64,000 nucleotides of DNA from Azoarcus sp. DN11 (lineage in GTDB: Bacteria > Pseudomonadota > Gammaproteobacteria > Burkholderiales > Rhodocyclaceae): positions 1,736,001 to 1,800,000 of the forward strand of contig NZ_CP021731.1 of NCBI RefSeq assembly GCF_003628555.1, read 5' to 3'. Of this stretch, positions 49,108-60,477 are shown piece after piece. Position 1 is the first letter of the stretch, and the number at the start of each line of letters is the position of its first letter. A program made the position numbers and the translations under genes. A model generated the notes under the pieces. That model saw nothing but the letters and a program-made list of their open reading frames with translations. It did not search any database and had not been told where the DNA came from.

Positions 49108-50352
49108 TCAGGCCGTGAGCGCTTTGCTCGATGTGGAAGGCACCAGCTTGCGCAGCCGCCTTGCAGTGAAGAAGGCGAGGGTGATGCAGACGCCGAGTGC
49201 GGCGGTCACGCCCGTCCACCCACGGGATTCCCATGCCAGACCGGAGAGCGTGCCGATGACGCTCGCGCCGAGGTAGTAACTGCACAGGTAGATTGCGGTG
49301 GCGAGTGCGCGGCGCTCGCCGGCGCGACGCCCGACCCAGCCGCTGGCCGTCGTATGGGCGCCGAAATAGCCGAAGGTGAAGACCGCGACGCCGACGACGA
49401 TCGCCAGGAGGTGGTTGGCCGTCGTCACTGCGAGTCCCGTGCTGCTTACGAGGATCATCGTCCATAGGACGGCGCGGCGCCCGATGCGGTCGACGAGTCG
49501 TCCTGTCCAGGCCGATGACAGGGTGCCGACGAAGTAGAGCAGGAAGACGGCGCCGATCGCGCTCTGGCCCAGTTCGAAGGGCGCCGCGTGCAGGCGGAAT
49601 CCGAGGTAGTTGTAGAGGCTGGTGAAGACGCCCATCAGCAGGAAGGCGGTTGCGAAGAGGCGACGCAGCCCGGCATCGGCGAACAGTGTGCGGACGTCGG
49701 CGAGGATGCGCGCGGGGTGGATGTCGCGCGCGCGAAAATGCTGCGAGGCCGGCAGGCAGCGCCAGAACACGATCGTTGCGACGAGGCCCAGCACGCCGAG
49801 CGTCGCGACGGCGATCCGCCATGAACTCCAGTCGGTGATGCAGGCGACGAGAAAGCGCCCGCTCATGCCGCCCAGCGCGTTGCCGGCGATGTAGAGGCCC
49901 ATTGCCCGTCCCTGCGCGCGCGGGGAGATTTCCTCGCCGAGCCAGGCCATCGCCGACGCAGGCAGGCCGGCGAGGACGGCGCCCAGCAGCATGCGCAGCA
50001 CGAGCAACTGGTTGAAGTCGGCCGCCAGGGCGGTCGCGAAGGCGATGACCGTCGCGAGGGCGAGCGAGGTCTTCATCAGGGGCTGGCGTCCGTAGCGGTC
50101 CGACAGCACGCTGGCGGGCAGCAGCAGCATCGCGAGGGCGGCGGTGCCAAGGGAGACGGCAAGGCTGGCAGTGGTGGGCGCGACAGCGAAGTCGGACACG
50201 AGGCGCGGCAGGATCGGCTGGGGCGCGTAGAGGAGGGCGAAGGTCGCGAAGCCGCCGACGAACATGGCGAGGTTGGCGCGCCGGAAGGCGGGTGTGCCAG
50301 CCTCGATGTGGGAGGAATCCTTGATGGCGGCTTCTGGCGCAGGGTCTGGCAT
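49108..50352 (-). CDS. MFS exporter (YnfM-like)
   Basis: A 414-residue major-facilitator protein with twelve predicted helices and the MFS signature SDRYGRQPLMK. It resembles E. coli YnfM of the CynX/NimT-like group, which exports small molecules; the substrate is unknown. It is divergent from a LysR gene, like ynfM-ynfL in E. coli. Confidence 0.83.
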   Translation of the reverse strand: MPDPAPEAAIKDSSHIEAGTPAFRRANLAMFVGGFATFALLYAPQPILPRLVSDFAVAPTTASLAVSLGTAALAMLLLPASVLSDRYGRQPLMKTSLALATVIAFATALAADFNQLLVLRMLLGAVLAGLPASAMAWLGEEISPRAQGRAMGLYIAGNALGGMSGRFLVACITDWSSWRIAVATLGVLGLVATIVFWRCLPASQHFRARDIHPARILADVRTLFADAGLRRLFATAFLLMGVFTSLYNYLGFRLHAAPFELGQSAIGAVFLLYFVGTLSSAWTGRLVDRIGRRAVLWTMILVSSTGLAVTTANHLLAIVVGVAVFTFGYFGAHTTASGWVGRRAGERRALATAIYLCSYYLGASVIGTLSGLAWESRGWTGVTAALGVCITLAFFTARRLRKLVPSTSSKALTA

Positions 50353-50472
50353 TGTCGTGCGAATCTCCGGTCGGTCGCTGGCCGCGATGCGGCACGTGAC
50401 TGAATGCTAGGTTGCGCACGATGCATACGTCCAATATATTCAATTGGATAAATAAATCTGTAAAACAGATCA

Positions 50473-51372
50473 ATGGAGCTACGCCACCTTCGTTATTTCC
50501 TTGCCGTTGCCGAGGAACTGAACTTCACGCGCGCGGCGGCCCGCCTGCACATCGGCCAGCCGCCGCTGTCGATGCAGATCCGCGACCTCGAGGACGAGAT
50601 CGGCACGCCGCTCTTCGAGCGCAGCAAGCGGCGCGTGGCGCTGACCGAAGCGGGCAGGCGCTTCCTAGATCACGCGCGGGAGATTCTTTCGCGCTCGCAG
50701 GCCGCGGCCGAGGATGCGCGTCGTGCGGGGCGGGGCGAGCTCGGTGAGTTGCGCGTCGGCTTCACGTCCTCGCTGCCCTACACGACGACGCTGGCCGACG
50801 TCCTTTACACCTATCGCCGCGACTTTCCGCAGGTCGATCTGCAGTTGCGCGAGATGTTCACGGGGGACCAGTTTGCGGCGCTGCTGCGTGGCGACATCGA
50901 TGTCGGGCTCGTGCGCTATCGCGGACTGGTCGTGCCTCCCGGCGTCGTGACGCGGGAGATCGGGCGGGACAGGCTGCGGCTCGTCGTCAATTCCGCGCAT
51001 CCGCTCGCCGCGCGGAAAGAGGTTTCGCTGGCCGAGTGTCGCGACGAGGGCTTCATCGCGTATCCACTCGACATCGGAACCGGGCTTCCCGCGATCGTCG
51101 GCGATCTGTGCCGCGGGGCGGGTTTCGAGCCGCGTGTCGTGCAGCGGGCGCGCGAAGCGACCACGCAGATCGGTCTCGTCGCGTCGGGGCTGGGTGTCGC
51201 TGTGTTACCGGCCCCGCTCGAATGCGTGCAACTGCCGCGCGTCCGCTATCTGGCGATCAGCGACGAGGATGCCTACCTGTCGCTCGCTGTGGCGCGCGCG
51301 GACCGGCCGCCCAGCCCGGTAATCGGTACCTTCCTCGATGTGCTGGACAGGATTGCCGTTCCGCCGGCGTGA
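50473..51372 (+). CDS. LysR regulator of the divergent MFS exporter (YnfL-like)
   Basis: A 299-residue LysR-type regulator with an N-terminal winged helix (LNFTRAAARLHIGQPPLSMQI). It begins ELRHLRYFLAVAEE after the initiator Met. It is divergent from the MFS gene by 120 bp, so it probably controls it. An AT-rich stretch at 50410-50470 probably holds both promoters. Confidence 0.87.
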   Translation: MELRHLRYFLAVAEELNFTRAAARLHIGQPPLSMQIRDLEDEIGTPLFERSKRRVALTEAGRRFLDHAREILSRSQAAAEDARRAGRGELGELRVGFTSSLPYTTTLADVLYTYRRDFPQVDLQLREMFTGDQFAALLRGDIDVGLVRYRGLVVPPGVVTREIGRDRLRLVVNSAHPLAARKEVSLAECRDEGFIAYPLDIGTGLPAIVGDLCRGAGFEPRVVQRAREATTQIGLVASGLGVAVLPAPLECVQLPRVRYLAISDEDAYLSLAVARADRPPSPVIGTFLDVLDRIAVPPA

Positions 51373-51388
51373 GTGATCCGCGGCCGGT

Positions 51389-52093
51389 TTGCCGGCGCCG
51401 GGGAATCCTGATAAAAGACGGCGACCGTTGCCCGCCCCGCCTGAAATCGTGCCGCACCTCGCTCCCGCCATCGTTTATGCGGACGACGCCATCGTCGTCG
51501 CCGACAAGCCGTCCGGCCTCCTTTCGCAGCCCGCGCGCGGCGAGGATCGGCAGGATTGCCTCGAGCTGCGGGTGCAGGCGCAGTATCCCGATGCGCTGCT
51601 CGTGCACCGGCTCGACATGGCGACCTCGGGCCTGATCCTGCTCGCGCGTGGGCCGGAGATGCTGCGGCGGATGAATCACGCGTTCGCGCAGCGCACGGTC
51701 GGCAAACGTTATGTCGCTGCGGTGCATGGACTGGTCGTGGGTGACCGCGGCGAGATCGACCTGCCGCTGGCCGCCGATCCGGACAACAACCCGCGCCAGA
51801 TGGTCGACCGCGAGCGCGGGCGGCGGGCGCTCACGCGGTATCGCGTCGTCGCGCGCAGCGGCGAGGGCGACACTGCAGTGTCGCGCGTCGAGCTGGAGCC
51901 GGTGACGGGGCGCACCCATCAGCTGCGCGTGCACCTGATGTCGCTGGGGCACCCGATCCTCGGCGACGTCCTTTACGCGCCGCCGCACAGCGCGCAGCGC
52001 CACGCGCGCCTGCACCTGCACGCCGCGGCGATCGCCTTCATCCACCCGGAGCGGCGCGTTCCGCTGACGTTCGAGAGCGCCGTCCCGTTCTGA
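51389..52093 (+). CDS. RluA-family pseudouridine synthase
   Basis: Isomerises uridine to pseudouridine in rRNA or tRNA. The catalytic motif HRLDMATSGLILLA contains the essential Asp, and GRTHQLRVHLMSLGHPILGD closes the fold. There is no S4 domain in front. The start is uncertain: TTG at 51389 gives the longest frame, with TTG 51428 and GTG 51449 as alternatives. It resembles RluA-type 23S/tRNA enzymes, but the target site is not predictable. Confidence 0.85.
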   Translation: MPAPGNPDKRRRPLPAPPEIVPHLAPAIVYADDAIVVADKPSGLLSQPARGEDRQDCLELRVQAQYPDALLVHRLDMATSGLILLARGPEMLRRMNHAFAQRTVGKRYVAAVHGLVVGDRGEIDLPLAADPDNNPRQMVDRERGRRALTRYRVVARSGEGDTAVSRVELEPVTGRTHQLRVHLMSLGHPILGDVLYAPPHSAQRHARLHLHAAAIAFIHPERRVPLTFESAVPF

Positions 52094-52105
52094 TGCGACG
52101 GAGGC

Positions 52106-54533
<2,428 letters not shown>

Positions 54534-54541
<8 letters not shown>

Positions 54542-54692
54542 GGCTGTGTTCCTTGTTGCGCGGGCGACGGGCTGCGTAGATGGACGACGGCGAACTGCAG
54601 CAGCCGTACGGTTTCGCGGCGCGGTGGGCGCGCTCGTTCTCCGCCATCCACGCGCGCAGGCGCTGCAGCTGGGCTTTCACGGATTCGAGCAT
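54534..54692 (-). CDS. 52-residue small protein upstream of copA
   Basis: A short gene, 52 residues, starting [19 protein letters not shown] after Met and containing the pair GCC in [11 protein letters not shown]. The ATG at 54692 follows GAGGAAAG, a strong ribosome site, and its end overlaps the copA start by 8 bp. The Cys pair could bind copper. The function is not known. Confidence 0.6.
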
Positions 54693-54725
54693 GGCGCTTT
54701 CCTCGTTTCGCACATGGGCGATCGA

Positions 54726-55223
54726 TCACTTTGCGGGTGCCTTGCGTGCGGGGGCCGCGGTCCGCTCCATCATCGACTGCATCATGTCCATGCGTCGTTC
54801 CATCTGATGCATGCGCTGCGCCAGGGCGTCGGGCGATGCGTCGGACGCGGTGCCGCCCATCATTCCCATGCCGCCTCCCATCATTCCCTTGCCGCCCATC
54901 ATCTGACAGCCCATCGACGGACCGTCGCCAGCGGCAATCTGCTGCCCCAGCATCATGTTTTCGCGCATCGTCTGCATGTGGTCCATGAGCAGCTTCTGCC
55001 GTTCCTCGGGGGTTTTCGCCGCCGCCAGAGCCTCGAGCTGCGACTGCATGGTGGTAGTGTTGTCGCGCATGCGCTGGATCGTTTTTTCAGGTGCCGGAGC
55101 GGGCGTGGCCGCGGCCGGTGCCGTCGCGGCGGGGGCCCGATCGGGGTGGTGGGCGTCGTCGGCCCAGGTCGGCGATACGGCGGCGAGCGACATTGCGAGT
55201 GCGGTGATCAGCATCGGTTTCAT
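54726..55223 (-). CDS. Met-rich periplasmic protein of the copper cluster
   Basis: A 165-residue secreted protein with a signal peptide (cleavage near TWADD), an Ala/Pro-rich linker, a helical region and a C-terminal Met/Gly-rich stretch (QMMGGKGMMGGGMGMMGG) followed by more Met. Such runs bind Cu(I) or Ag(I). It overlaps the preceding methyltransferase-like gene by 4 bp (ATGA) and is followed by the small protein and copA. Confidence 0.72.
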   Translation of the reverse strand: MKPMLITALAMSLAAVSPTWADDAHHPDRAPAATAPAAATPAPAPEKTIQRMRDNTTTMQSQLEALAAAKTPEERQKLLMDHMQTMRENMMLGQQIAAGDGPSMGCQMMGGKGMMGGGMGMMGGTASDASPDALAQRMHQMERRMDMMQSMMERTAAPARKAPAK

Positions 55224-55912
55224 GAGCGTTCTCCTGATGAGTGTTCGCCGCGGCCGTCGGCGATCGGGTCGGGGTGATGCCTTGTTCGAAGCGGGAAAAA
55301 GGCCGGGGTCTGGTGTGCGTACTGCTGCCATTCGGAGCCGAAGGTCGCAGCGGCCGCGCGCTCCTCGTTTCGGGCGAGACGGACGTAGGCGACGACGAGG
55401 ACGGGGAACATCGCGAGCGTGATGACGGTCGGCCACTGCAGCAGAAAGCCGGCCATGATCACGACGAAAGCCGCGTACTGCGGGTGGCGCAGGTGCGCGT
55501 AGGGGCCGGTGGTGGCGAGCGTGCCGGCTGCCTGCGCCGCGTAGAGCACCTTCCATGCCGAGGCGAGCAGCCAGAATCCGCCGGCAATCAGGATGTTGGA
55601 AACGATGTGGAACGGCCCGAAGTGCGGATTGGCGCGCCAGCCGAACATCACTTCGAGCAGGTGGCCGGCATCGTGGGCGAGGAAATCGACACCGGGAAAG
55701 CGTGTCGCGAGCCAGCCCGACAGGAGGTAGATCGTTAGCGGAAAGCCGTACATTTCGGCGAATAGCGCCACGATGAACGCCGAGAACATGCCGAGCGTGC
55801 GCCAGTCGCGCGATGAATGCGGCTTGAAGAAGCTCGCGGCGAACACGATGAACACCGCCGAGTTGATGACGACCAGCGACCAGAGGCCGTAAGCGGGGCT
55901 CGAATCGGTCAT
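55220..55912 (-). CDS. isoprenylcysteine-methyltransferase-like membrane protein
   Basis: A 230-residue membrane protein with about five helices and the ICMT/PEMT-type end GPYAHLRHPQYAAFVV, which in the family binds S-adenosylmethionine. It is common in copper/heavy-metal gene clusters, where its substrate is unknown. It overlaps both neighbours by 4 bp. Confidence 0.75.
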   Translation of the reverse strand: MTDSSPAYGLWSLVVINSAVFIVFAASFFKPHSSRDWRTLGMFSAFIVALFAEMYGFPLTIYLLSGWLATRFPGVDFLAHDAGHLLEVMFGWRANPHFGPFHIVSNILIAGGFWLLASAWKVLYAAQAAGTLATTGPYAHLRHPQYAAFVVIMAGFLLQWPTVITLAMFPVLVVAYVRLARNEERAAAATFGSEWQQYAHQTPAFFPLRTRHHPDPIADGRGEHSSGERS

Positions 55913-56160
55913 TGCGCACCTCCGTCCTTCGGGTGGTCGTGGTGAGCGCCGTGACTGCCGTGGCCGTGATGCATGAACAGGTGCATCAGCGGACAGGCCA
56001 GCAGGAACAGCCAGGGGAGGATGCCCAGCAGATGGGCGCGGTGTTCCAGGGCGAGCAGGACTGCGGCAATGGCGAGGAAGGCGCCGAACACCCAGCGGAT
56101 GCGTCTCGTCTGCCTGGCCTCGCGGGAGGCGCTGGACACGGGAAACTGTTTCGGGCTCAT
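55909..56160 (-). CDS. DUF2933-like small membrane protein
   Basis: An 83-residue protein with one hydrophobic stretch (LLGILPWLFLLACPLMHLFM) and a histidine-rich tail (HHGHGSHGAHHDH). The DUF2933 family occurs in copper/silver-resistance clusters; the His tail suggests metal binding. First gene of a five-gene operon that ends with copA; the ATG at 56160 is preferred over one 12 codons upstream. Confidence 0.75.
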   Translation of the reverse strand: MSPKQFPVSSASREARQTRRIRWVFGAFLAIAAVLLALEHRAHLLGILPWLFLLACPLMHLFMHHGHGSHGAHHDHPKDGGAQ

Positions 56161-56397
56161 GGCTTCAATCCGGAGTTCCGATGAATCCATCATAGCCCCT
56201 CGAGGGCGACGTCGCCCTGACGCGAACATTACATTCCTGTCAGCTTTGGGCGTCCGCGGAAGGATGTCCGGAAAATGACATTCCGCTGAACGAAAAGTAA
56301 TTTCAGAGTCATGCTCCCGTCGAGAGTGGTCTCCTAGCATTCGACCAAGGTTGCCCGCTGCAGGGCGCCTGATCCAGTCACCGCAAGGAGAAACATC

Positions 56398-56793
56398 ATG
56401 AAAGCCACATCGATCCGCATCGTTTTCGCATCCATGCTGCTTGCCGGCTCGCTCGCTGCATCGGCGCATACGGATTACTCGGAGGCGGGGTCGTCGCATT
56501 GGCTCGACGACGTCCGGGCAACGCCCGCCGCGCCGGTGACTCCCGCGGCACGCGAGGTCCTGCGGGACGGCCACGGCTCGACTGCGCTGGAGAAATCCTA
56601 CGATCTGAGGGACGGTTCGACGCTGCACGTCTTCAAGGACGGCAAGATGGCCATGGAGGACAAGTACGGCCGCGCCTATTCGATGGAGCAGGGGCACCAG
56701 ATGGTGACCGCCGATGGCCAGACGATCGCGATGCAGGGCAACGAGGTGTGGCGCCTCGACAGTCTTCTGCCGTCCAATTTCCGCGGGCGTTGA
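56398..56793 (+). CDS. copK: periplasmic copper-binding protein CopK
   Basis: A 131-residue secreted protein. After the signal peptide (cleavage near ASAHTD) and a 40-residue extension comes the CopK fold: KSYDLRDGSTLHVFKDGKM and GNEVWRLDSLLP closely match Cupriavidus CopK, which binds Cu(I) by methionines. The N-terminal extension is longer than in that protein. It is divergent from the copper operon, with a 237-bp gap between. Confidence 0.85.
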   Translation: MKATSIRIVFASMLLAGSLAASAHTDYSEAGSSHWLDDVRATPAAPVTPAAREVLRDGHGSTALEKSYDLRDGSTLHVFKDGKMAMEDKYGRAYSMEQGHQMVTADGQTIAMQGNEVWRLDSLLPSNFRGR

Positions 56794-57055
56794 TCGGTAT
56801 TTCTCGTGGGCGGCCGCGTTGGTGACCGCCTGCTCGCGCAGGGAACGGCGACTATGCCGTTTCCACATTGCATTTCACCGTGAACGTGCAGCCGAGGACC
56901 TATCGATTGCCGGTTAATCGCTGGTGGAGCGACCCGGCTGGCTGCATCTCCGGTGGTCGTATCCGCGAGTCGAGCTTCTGAAACATTCCCGTGCGTATTT
57001 TGCGGTATGCTGCAACGCAGCAAACACGTTCCCGACCGCGGGAAGGGAGTCGAAC

Positions 57056-58105
57056 ATGCTTCGGAAACGATGGTGGACGACCAAGAACGGCGAACTGCCT
57101 GCAATCAACCTCGCGCTGCAGGGCGGCGGGGCGCATGGCGCCTACACCTGGGGCGTGCTGGACCGCCTGCTCGAGGAAGGCTGGAAGCTCGAAGGCATCA
57201 GCGGAACCAGCGCCGGTGCGATGAACGCCGTTGCGCTCGCGCAGGGCTGGACGCGGGGCGGAGGCGAGGGCGCGCGCGAAAGCCTGTCGAATTTCTGGGA
57301 GGCCATTGCGGGCAGCTCCCCGCTGGAACTGGACCTGCTGCACAGCCTGAATCCCGCAGGAAACGGCGCCTTGCCCAATCCCCTCAGTGTGATGGTGGGG
57401 ATGACGCGGCTGCTGTCGCCCTACCAGTTCAACCCGCTGGAGCTGAATCCGCTGCGCGACGTGGTCCGCGCGCAGTTCGATTTCGAGTACCTGCGCAAGG
57501 AGTGCCGACTGAAGCTCTTCATTGCTGCGACGCGCGCGCAGTCGGGGAAGGTGCGCCTTTTCCGCACCGCCGAGCTGACCGAGGACATGCTGCTCGCCTC
57601 GGCGTGCCTGCCGACGATGCATCATGCGGTCGAGATCGGCGGCGAGGCCTACTGGGACGGCGGCTTCAGCGCGAATCCGGCGGTGTACCCGCTGATGTAC
57701 GAGTGCGACACGCCGGACATCCTGCTCGTGCTGCTCAATCCGCTGCAGATCTCCACTGCGCCGCGAAGCGCCGCGGAGATTGCCGATCGCACGGTGGAAC
57801 TGGGCTTCTCCGCGACCTTCCTGCGCGAGATGCGGATGATCGCCCACGCCCGTGCCTACATCGAAGCGGGCAGCAACTGGGTGCCGCAGGGGCGGTTCGA
57901 ACGCAAGCTGATGGCCTTACGCTTCCACATGATCGAGGCGCAGGAACTGGCCGATACCGGGAACGGAAGCAAACTCAACGCGGCCCGTGCCTTCCTGCAT
58001 GAACTGCGTGATCTCGGCCGCGCCCGTGCCGCGCGCTGGATCCGCACGAAGCGTCCGCAGGTCGGGAAGCAGGGGACGGTCAACCTCGGCGACGTGTTTG
58101 CCTGA
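57056..58105 (+). CDS. patatin-like phospholipase
   Basis: A 349-residue lipid acyl hydrolase of the patatin family. It has the oxyanion loop LQGGGAHGAY, the nucleophile elbow GISGTSAG (Ser52) and the catalytic Asp in YWDGGFSANP near residue 205. It resembles bacterial patatin/RssA-type proteins. The ATG at 57056 follows GGAAGGGAG. It stands alone. Confidence 0.86.
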   Translation: MLRKRWWTTKNGELPAINLALQGGGAHGAYTWGVLDRLLEEGWKLEGISGTSAGAMNAVALAQGWTRGGGEGARESLSNFWEAIAGSSPLELDLLHSLNPAGNGALPNPLSVMVGMTRLLSPYQFNPLELNPLRDVVRAQFDFEYLRKECRLKLFIAATRAQSGKVRLFRTAELTEDMLLASACLPTMHHAVEIGGEAYWDGGFSANPAVYPLMYECDTPDILLVLLNPLQISTAPRSAAEIADRTVELGFSATFLREMRMIAHARAYIEAGSNWVPQGRFERKLMALRFHMIEAQELADTGNGSKLNAARAFLHELRDLGRARAARWIRTKRPQVGKQGTVNLGDVFA

Positions 58106-58150
58106 AGGCGGGCGGCGGCCTGCGCGACGCCGGCCGGGCAGCCGACGCGA

Positions 58151-58678
58151 TCAATGCAGTGCCTGGAGATGCCGGTTCGGCGCAGGGCTTTCGAGGCGGC
58201 GCCTGTCCTCCGGGAAGATGGGGCCTTCGAACAGCGCGAGGGAGAAATTGCCGAAGCGCTTGTTAAGGGTGACCTCTTCGCCGATCCAGGGCGGAAGTAT
58301 CAGCGACTGCGCTTCATGCGCCAATTCGACTTCGGCGATGACGAGCCCCGCATTGCGGCCGGCGAAGACGTCCACTTCGAAGAGATGGTCGGCGTACGCG
58401 ACGTTGTAGCGCGTCTTTTCGACGATCCGACCGCCGCAATAGTCGAAAAGGATGCGCCACGCGTCGTCGACCGGGATGGGGTATTCGAACTCATCGCGAC
58501 CGAGCCCCTGTCGCGGTCCCTTGAGTGCGAGAAAGGCGCGATCGGCGCGGATCCGTACCCGGGTGGTCATCGCCCCGGATTCCTTCGCGACATAGCCCTG
58601 CACGATGCGCTCGCCGGTACGGCCATCCAGGAATCGCGAATCACAAACCAAAAACCTGCGCTCGATTTCGCGACCCAT
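58151..58678 (-). CDS. CYTH-domain protein
   Basis: A 175-residue protein with the CYTH start GREIERRFLV and the alternating charged strands (TTRVRIRADRAFLAL, EFEYPIP) of the triphosphate tunnel fold. These proteins hydrolyse triphosphates or bind polyphosphate. The ATG at 58678 gives the normal EXEXK-like beginning. It converges on the patatin gene. A polyphosphate link is suggested by ppk2 4 kb away. Confidence 0.82.
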   Translation of the reverse strand: MGREIERRFLVCDSRFLDGRTGERIVQGYVAKESGAMTTRVRIRADRAFLALKGPRQGLGRDEFEYPIPVDDAWRILFDYCGGRIVEKTRYNVAYADHLFEVDVFAGRNAGLVIAEVELAHEAQSLILPPWIGEEVTLNKRFGNFSLALFEGPIFPEDRRRLESPAPNRHLQALH

Positions 58679-58792
58679 GGGCGTGAACTCCGTTTGCAGC
58701 AAAATGGGATTTTAGCACAAAAGGTGCGGCTGATTGTTGCGGTGCAACATGAAAAATTGGGCTCTATAGCTACAGCTGATCGAGCGGGGCCG

Positions 58793-59020
58793 TCACCGAC
58801 CGGTGTGCTGCCGCAAGGCGGCGAGGTTGGCGCGCCATGCGGCCAGGTCCTCATCTTCCTTGCGTAACAGATGGGCGATCTTTTCCGTTGCCGCCATGTT
58901 TCTAAACCGGGAATTCCTGGAGCAGTACACATCGAATCGCTGCAACAGCCGCGAGGATTCCTCGGCCGGCAACGTCTGTGCCTTTTCGATGTAGTTCGGC
59001 GATGCATTGTCAGTCGGCAT
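58793..59020 (-). CDS. small conserved unknown protein
   Basis: A 75-residue soluble, helical protein (TLPAEESSRLLQRFDVYCS, IAHLLRKEDEDLAAWRANLAAL) with no recognised family. The ATG at 59020 is favoured over 59053. The 297 bp after it (59021-59317) show no gene and presumably hold the dksA-like promoter. Confidence 0.5.
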   Translation of the reverse strand: MPTDNASPNYIEKAQTLPAEESSRLLQRFDVYCSRNSRFRNMAATEKIAHLLRKEDEDLAAWRANLAALRQHTGR

Positions 59021-59317
59021 TTGGGACCTCCACGCGCATGAAAAGCCATCCATGACGGCTCCGACGCATAGAGTCTAAGTGTGCCGCGGTGTTGTCAGAT
59101 GAATCTATGGTTACAGCCATGCTACAAGTGCAGGGTGTTTGATGGCTTGCACACCACTTGAGGGCTACAGGTGGCGCTGATCGCGGCGAGGCGACGGACT
59201 CTCCCCGCCGCCTCGGCACCGACGATGCATTGGCGCCTTGATCTTGCGGAAACATAAGGTGAATACGCTTGTCCGGCTTTTCGATCACTTTTCCTTTCGC
59301 ACCGCCCAGTCAGAACC

Positions 59318-59752
59318 ATGATTGTCAGCCCGATTCCTGATGAGCAGATGCCGACCGAGGCGGAGATACTTGCCGCGCCGGATGAAAATTACATGGATCC
59401 AAGGCAGCTTGCGTTCTTTCGAGCACGCCTGCTGCACGAGCGTGAAACCCTGCTGGACGCGGCGAGAGAAACGGCAATCAATCTGCAGCAGCAGGTCGAT
59501 GCCCCCGCCGATCCGATGGATCGCGCGACGCTGGAGGAAGACCACACGCTTGAGCTGCGGGTGCGTGATCGCGAGCGCAAGCACTTGCACCGGATCAACA
59601 AGGCGTTGGCGCGCATCGAGAATGGCCGTTACGGCTGGTGCGAGGAAACGGACGAGCCGATCGGCGTTCGCCGCCTGATCGTGCGCCCGACGGCAACGCT
59701 CACCCTGGAAGCGCAGGAGCGGCGCGAATTGCGCCGGCGCTTCGACGACTGA
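59318..59752 (+). CDS. DksA/TraR-family protein lacking most zinc cysteines
   Basis: A 144-residue DksA-like transcription factor that enters the RNA-polymerase secondary channel. The coiled-coil with the acidic tip DPMDRA (residues 65-70) is intact. The zinc finger keeps only C108: CEET replaces C-x2-C, and TLEA replaces the second pair. Such zinc-independent paralogues work under zinc limitation or oxidative stress. The gene starts with MIVSPIPDEQMPTEAEIL. Confidence 0.82.
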   Translation: MIVSPIPDEQMPTEAEILAAPDENYMDPRQLAFFRARLLHERETLLDAARETAINLQQQVDAPADPMDRATLEEDHTLELRVRDRERKHLHRINKALARIENGRYGWCEETDEPIGVRRLIVRPTATLTLEAQERRELRRRFDD

Positions 59753-59791
59753 GCCGCCGGGGCAGGGCCGCGGCGAGACGCGCGCGAAGTG

Positions 59792-60475
59792 TCAGTGCTT
59801 CTTGCGCTTGCCCTTGTCTGCGACGGGGAGTCCGTCGAGAACCGCCAGCACGTCGGCAACGCTGCGCTCCCCCAGTACCTTGAGGCCCGCGCGCAGCACT
59901 TCCGATTTGCTCGCAAGCCGGCCGGCCTTGCCCAGCGCGATCCGCAGGGACTTGATGCCCGCGTGTTCGCTCGCCGGCATCGAGAAGGAATCCCGCACCA
60001 CCTTTTCGCTCTTCGGCTTCTTCGCGTGTTCGGTGTTCTCGGGCTCGCGCTTCGCGTGGGCCTTCTTCGCCGGTTCGGCTTTCGCCTCCGCTGCCGCGGT
60101 CACGGCCTTGTGTGGCGATTTCCGCGTGGGAGCCGCTTTCGCTTCCACGTTCGCCGGTTCGGCGACCACGGTCTTGGGCGTGGCGGCCTCGGCGGACGTT
60201 TTCGCGCCCGCCTTGGCGGCGGTCTTCGTGCTTGCCTTGGCGGCGGGCTTGGCGGGTGCCCTGGCCCTGGCTTTCGCGGGTGCATCGACCTTGGCGACCG
60301 TCGCGACGCTGACGTCGGCTGCAGCGGATGCCGGGGGCGTGGCGGAAGCCGGTTTTTCCTCCGCTACGGACGCTGCCGCTGCCGCGGCGGCGTCCGGAAT
60401 GCGGTCCGCGAGGGCGGCGTCTTCGTGCTTCAGTGCCTCGCGCAAGGCGGACCGGGTCTTGGTGTTCGTGCTCAT
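59792..60475 (-). CDS. Lys/Ala-rich protein with a ribbon-helix-helix-like C-terminus
   Basis: A 227-residue protein. The first about 150 residues are low-complexity, Ala/Lys/Pro-rich and histone-H1-like (KARARAPAKPAAKAS). The last 60 residues (SEHAGIKSLRIALGKAGRLASKSEVLRAGLKVL) resemble a ribbon-helix-helix DNA-binding unit. It starts 2 bp after the ParA stop codon and is therefore probably a partner of ParA, as ParG is of ParF. It may bind DNA or polyphosphate through its basic tail. Confidence 0.62.
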   Translation of the reverse strand: MSTNTKTRSALREALKHEDAALADRIPDAAAAAAASVAEEKPASATPPASAAADVSVATVAKVDAPAKARARAPAKPAAKASTKTAAKAGAKTSAEAATPKTVVAEPANVEAKAAPTRKSPHKAVTAAAEAKAEPAKKAHAKREPENTEHAKKPKSEKVVRDSFSMPASEHAGIKSLRIALGKAGRLASKSEVLRAGLKVLGERSVADVLAVLDGLPVADKGKRKKH

Positions 60476-60477
60476 TC

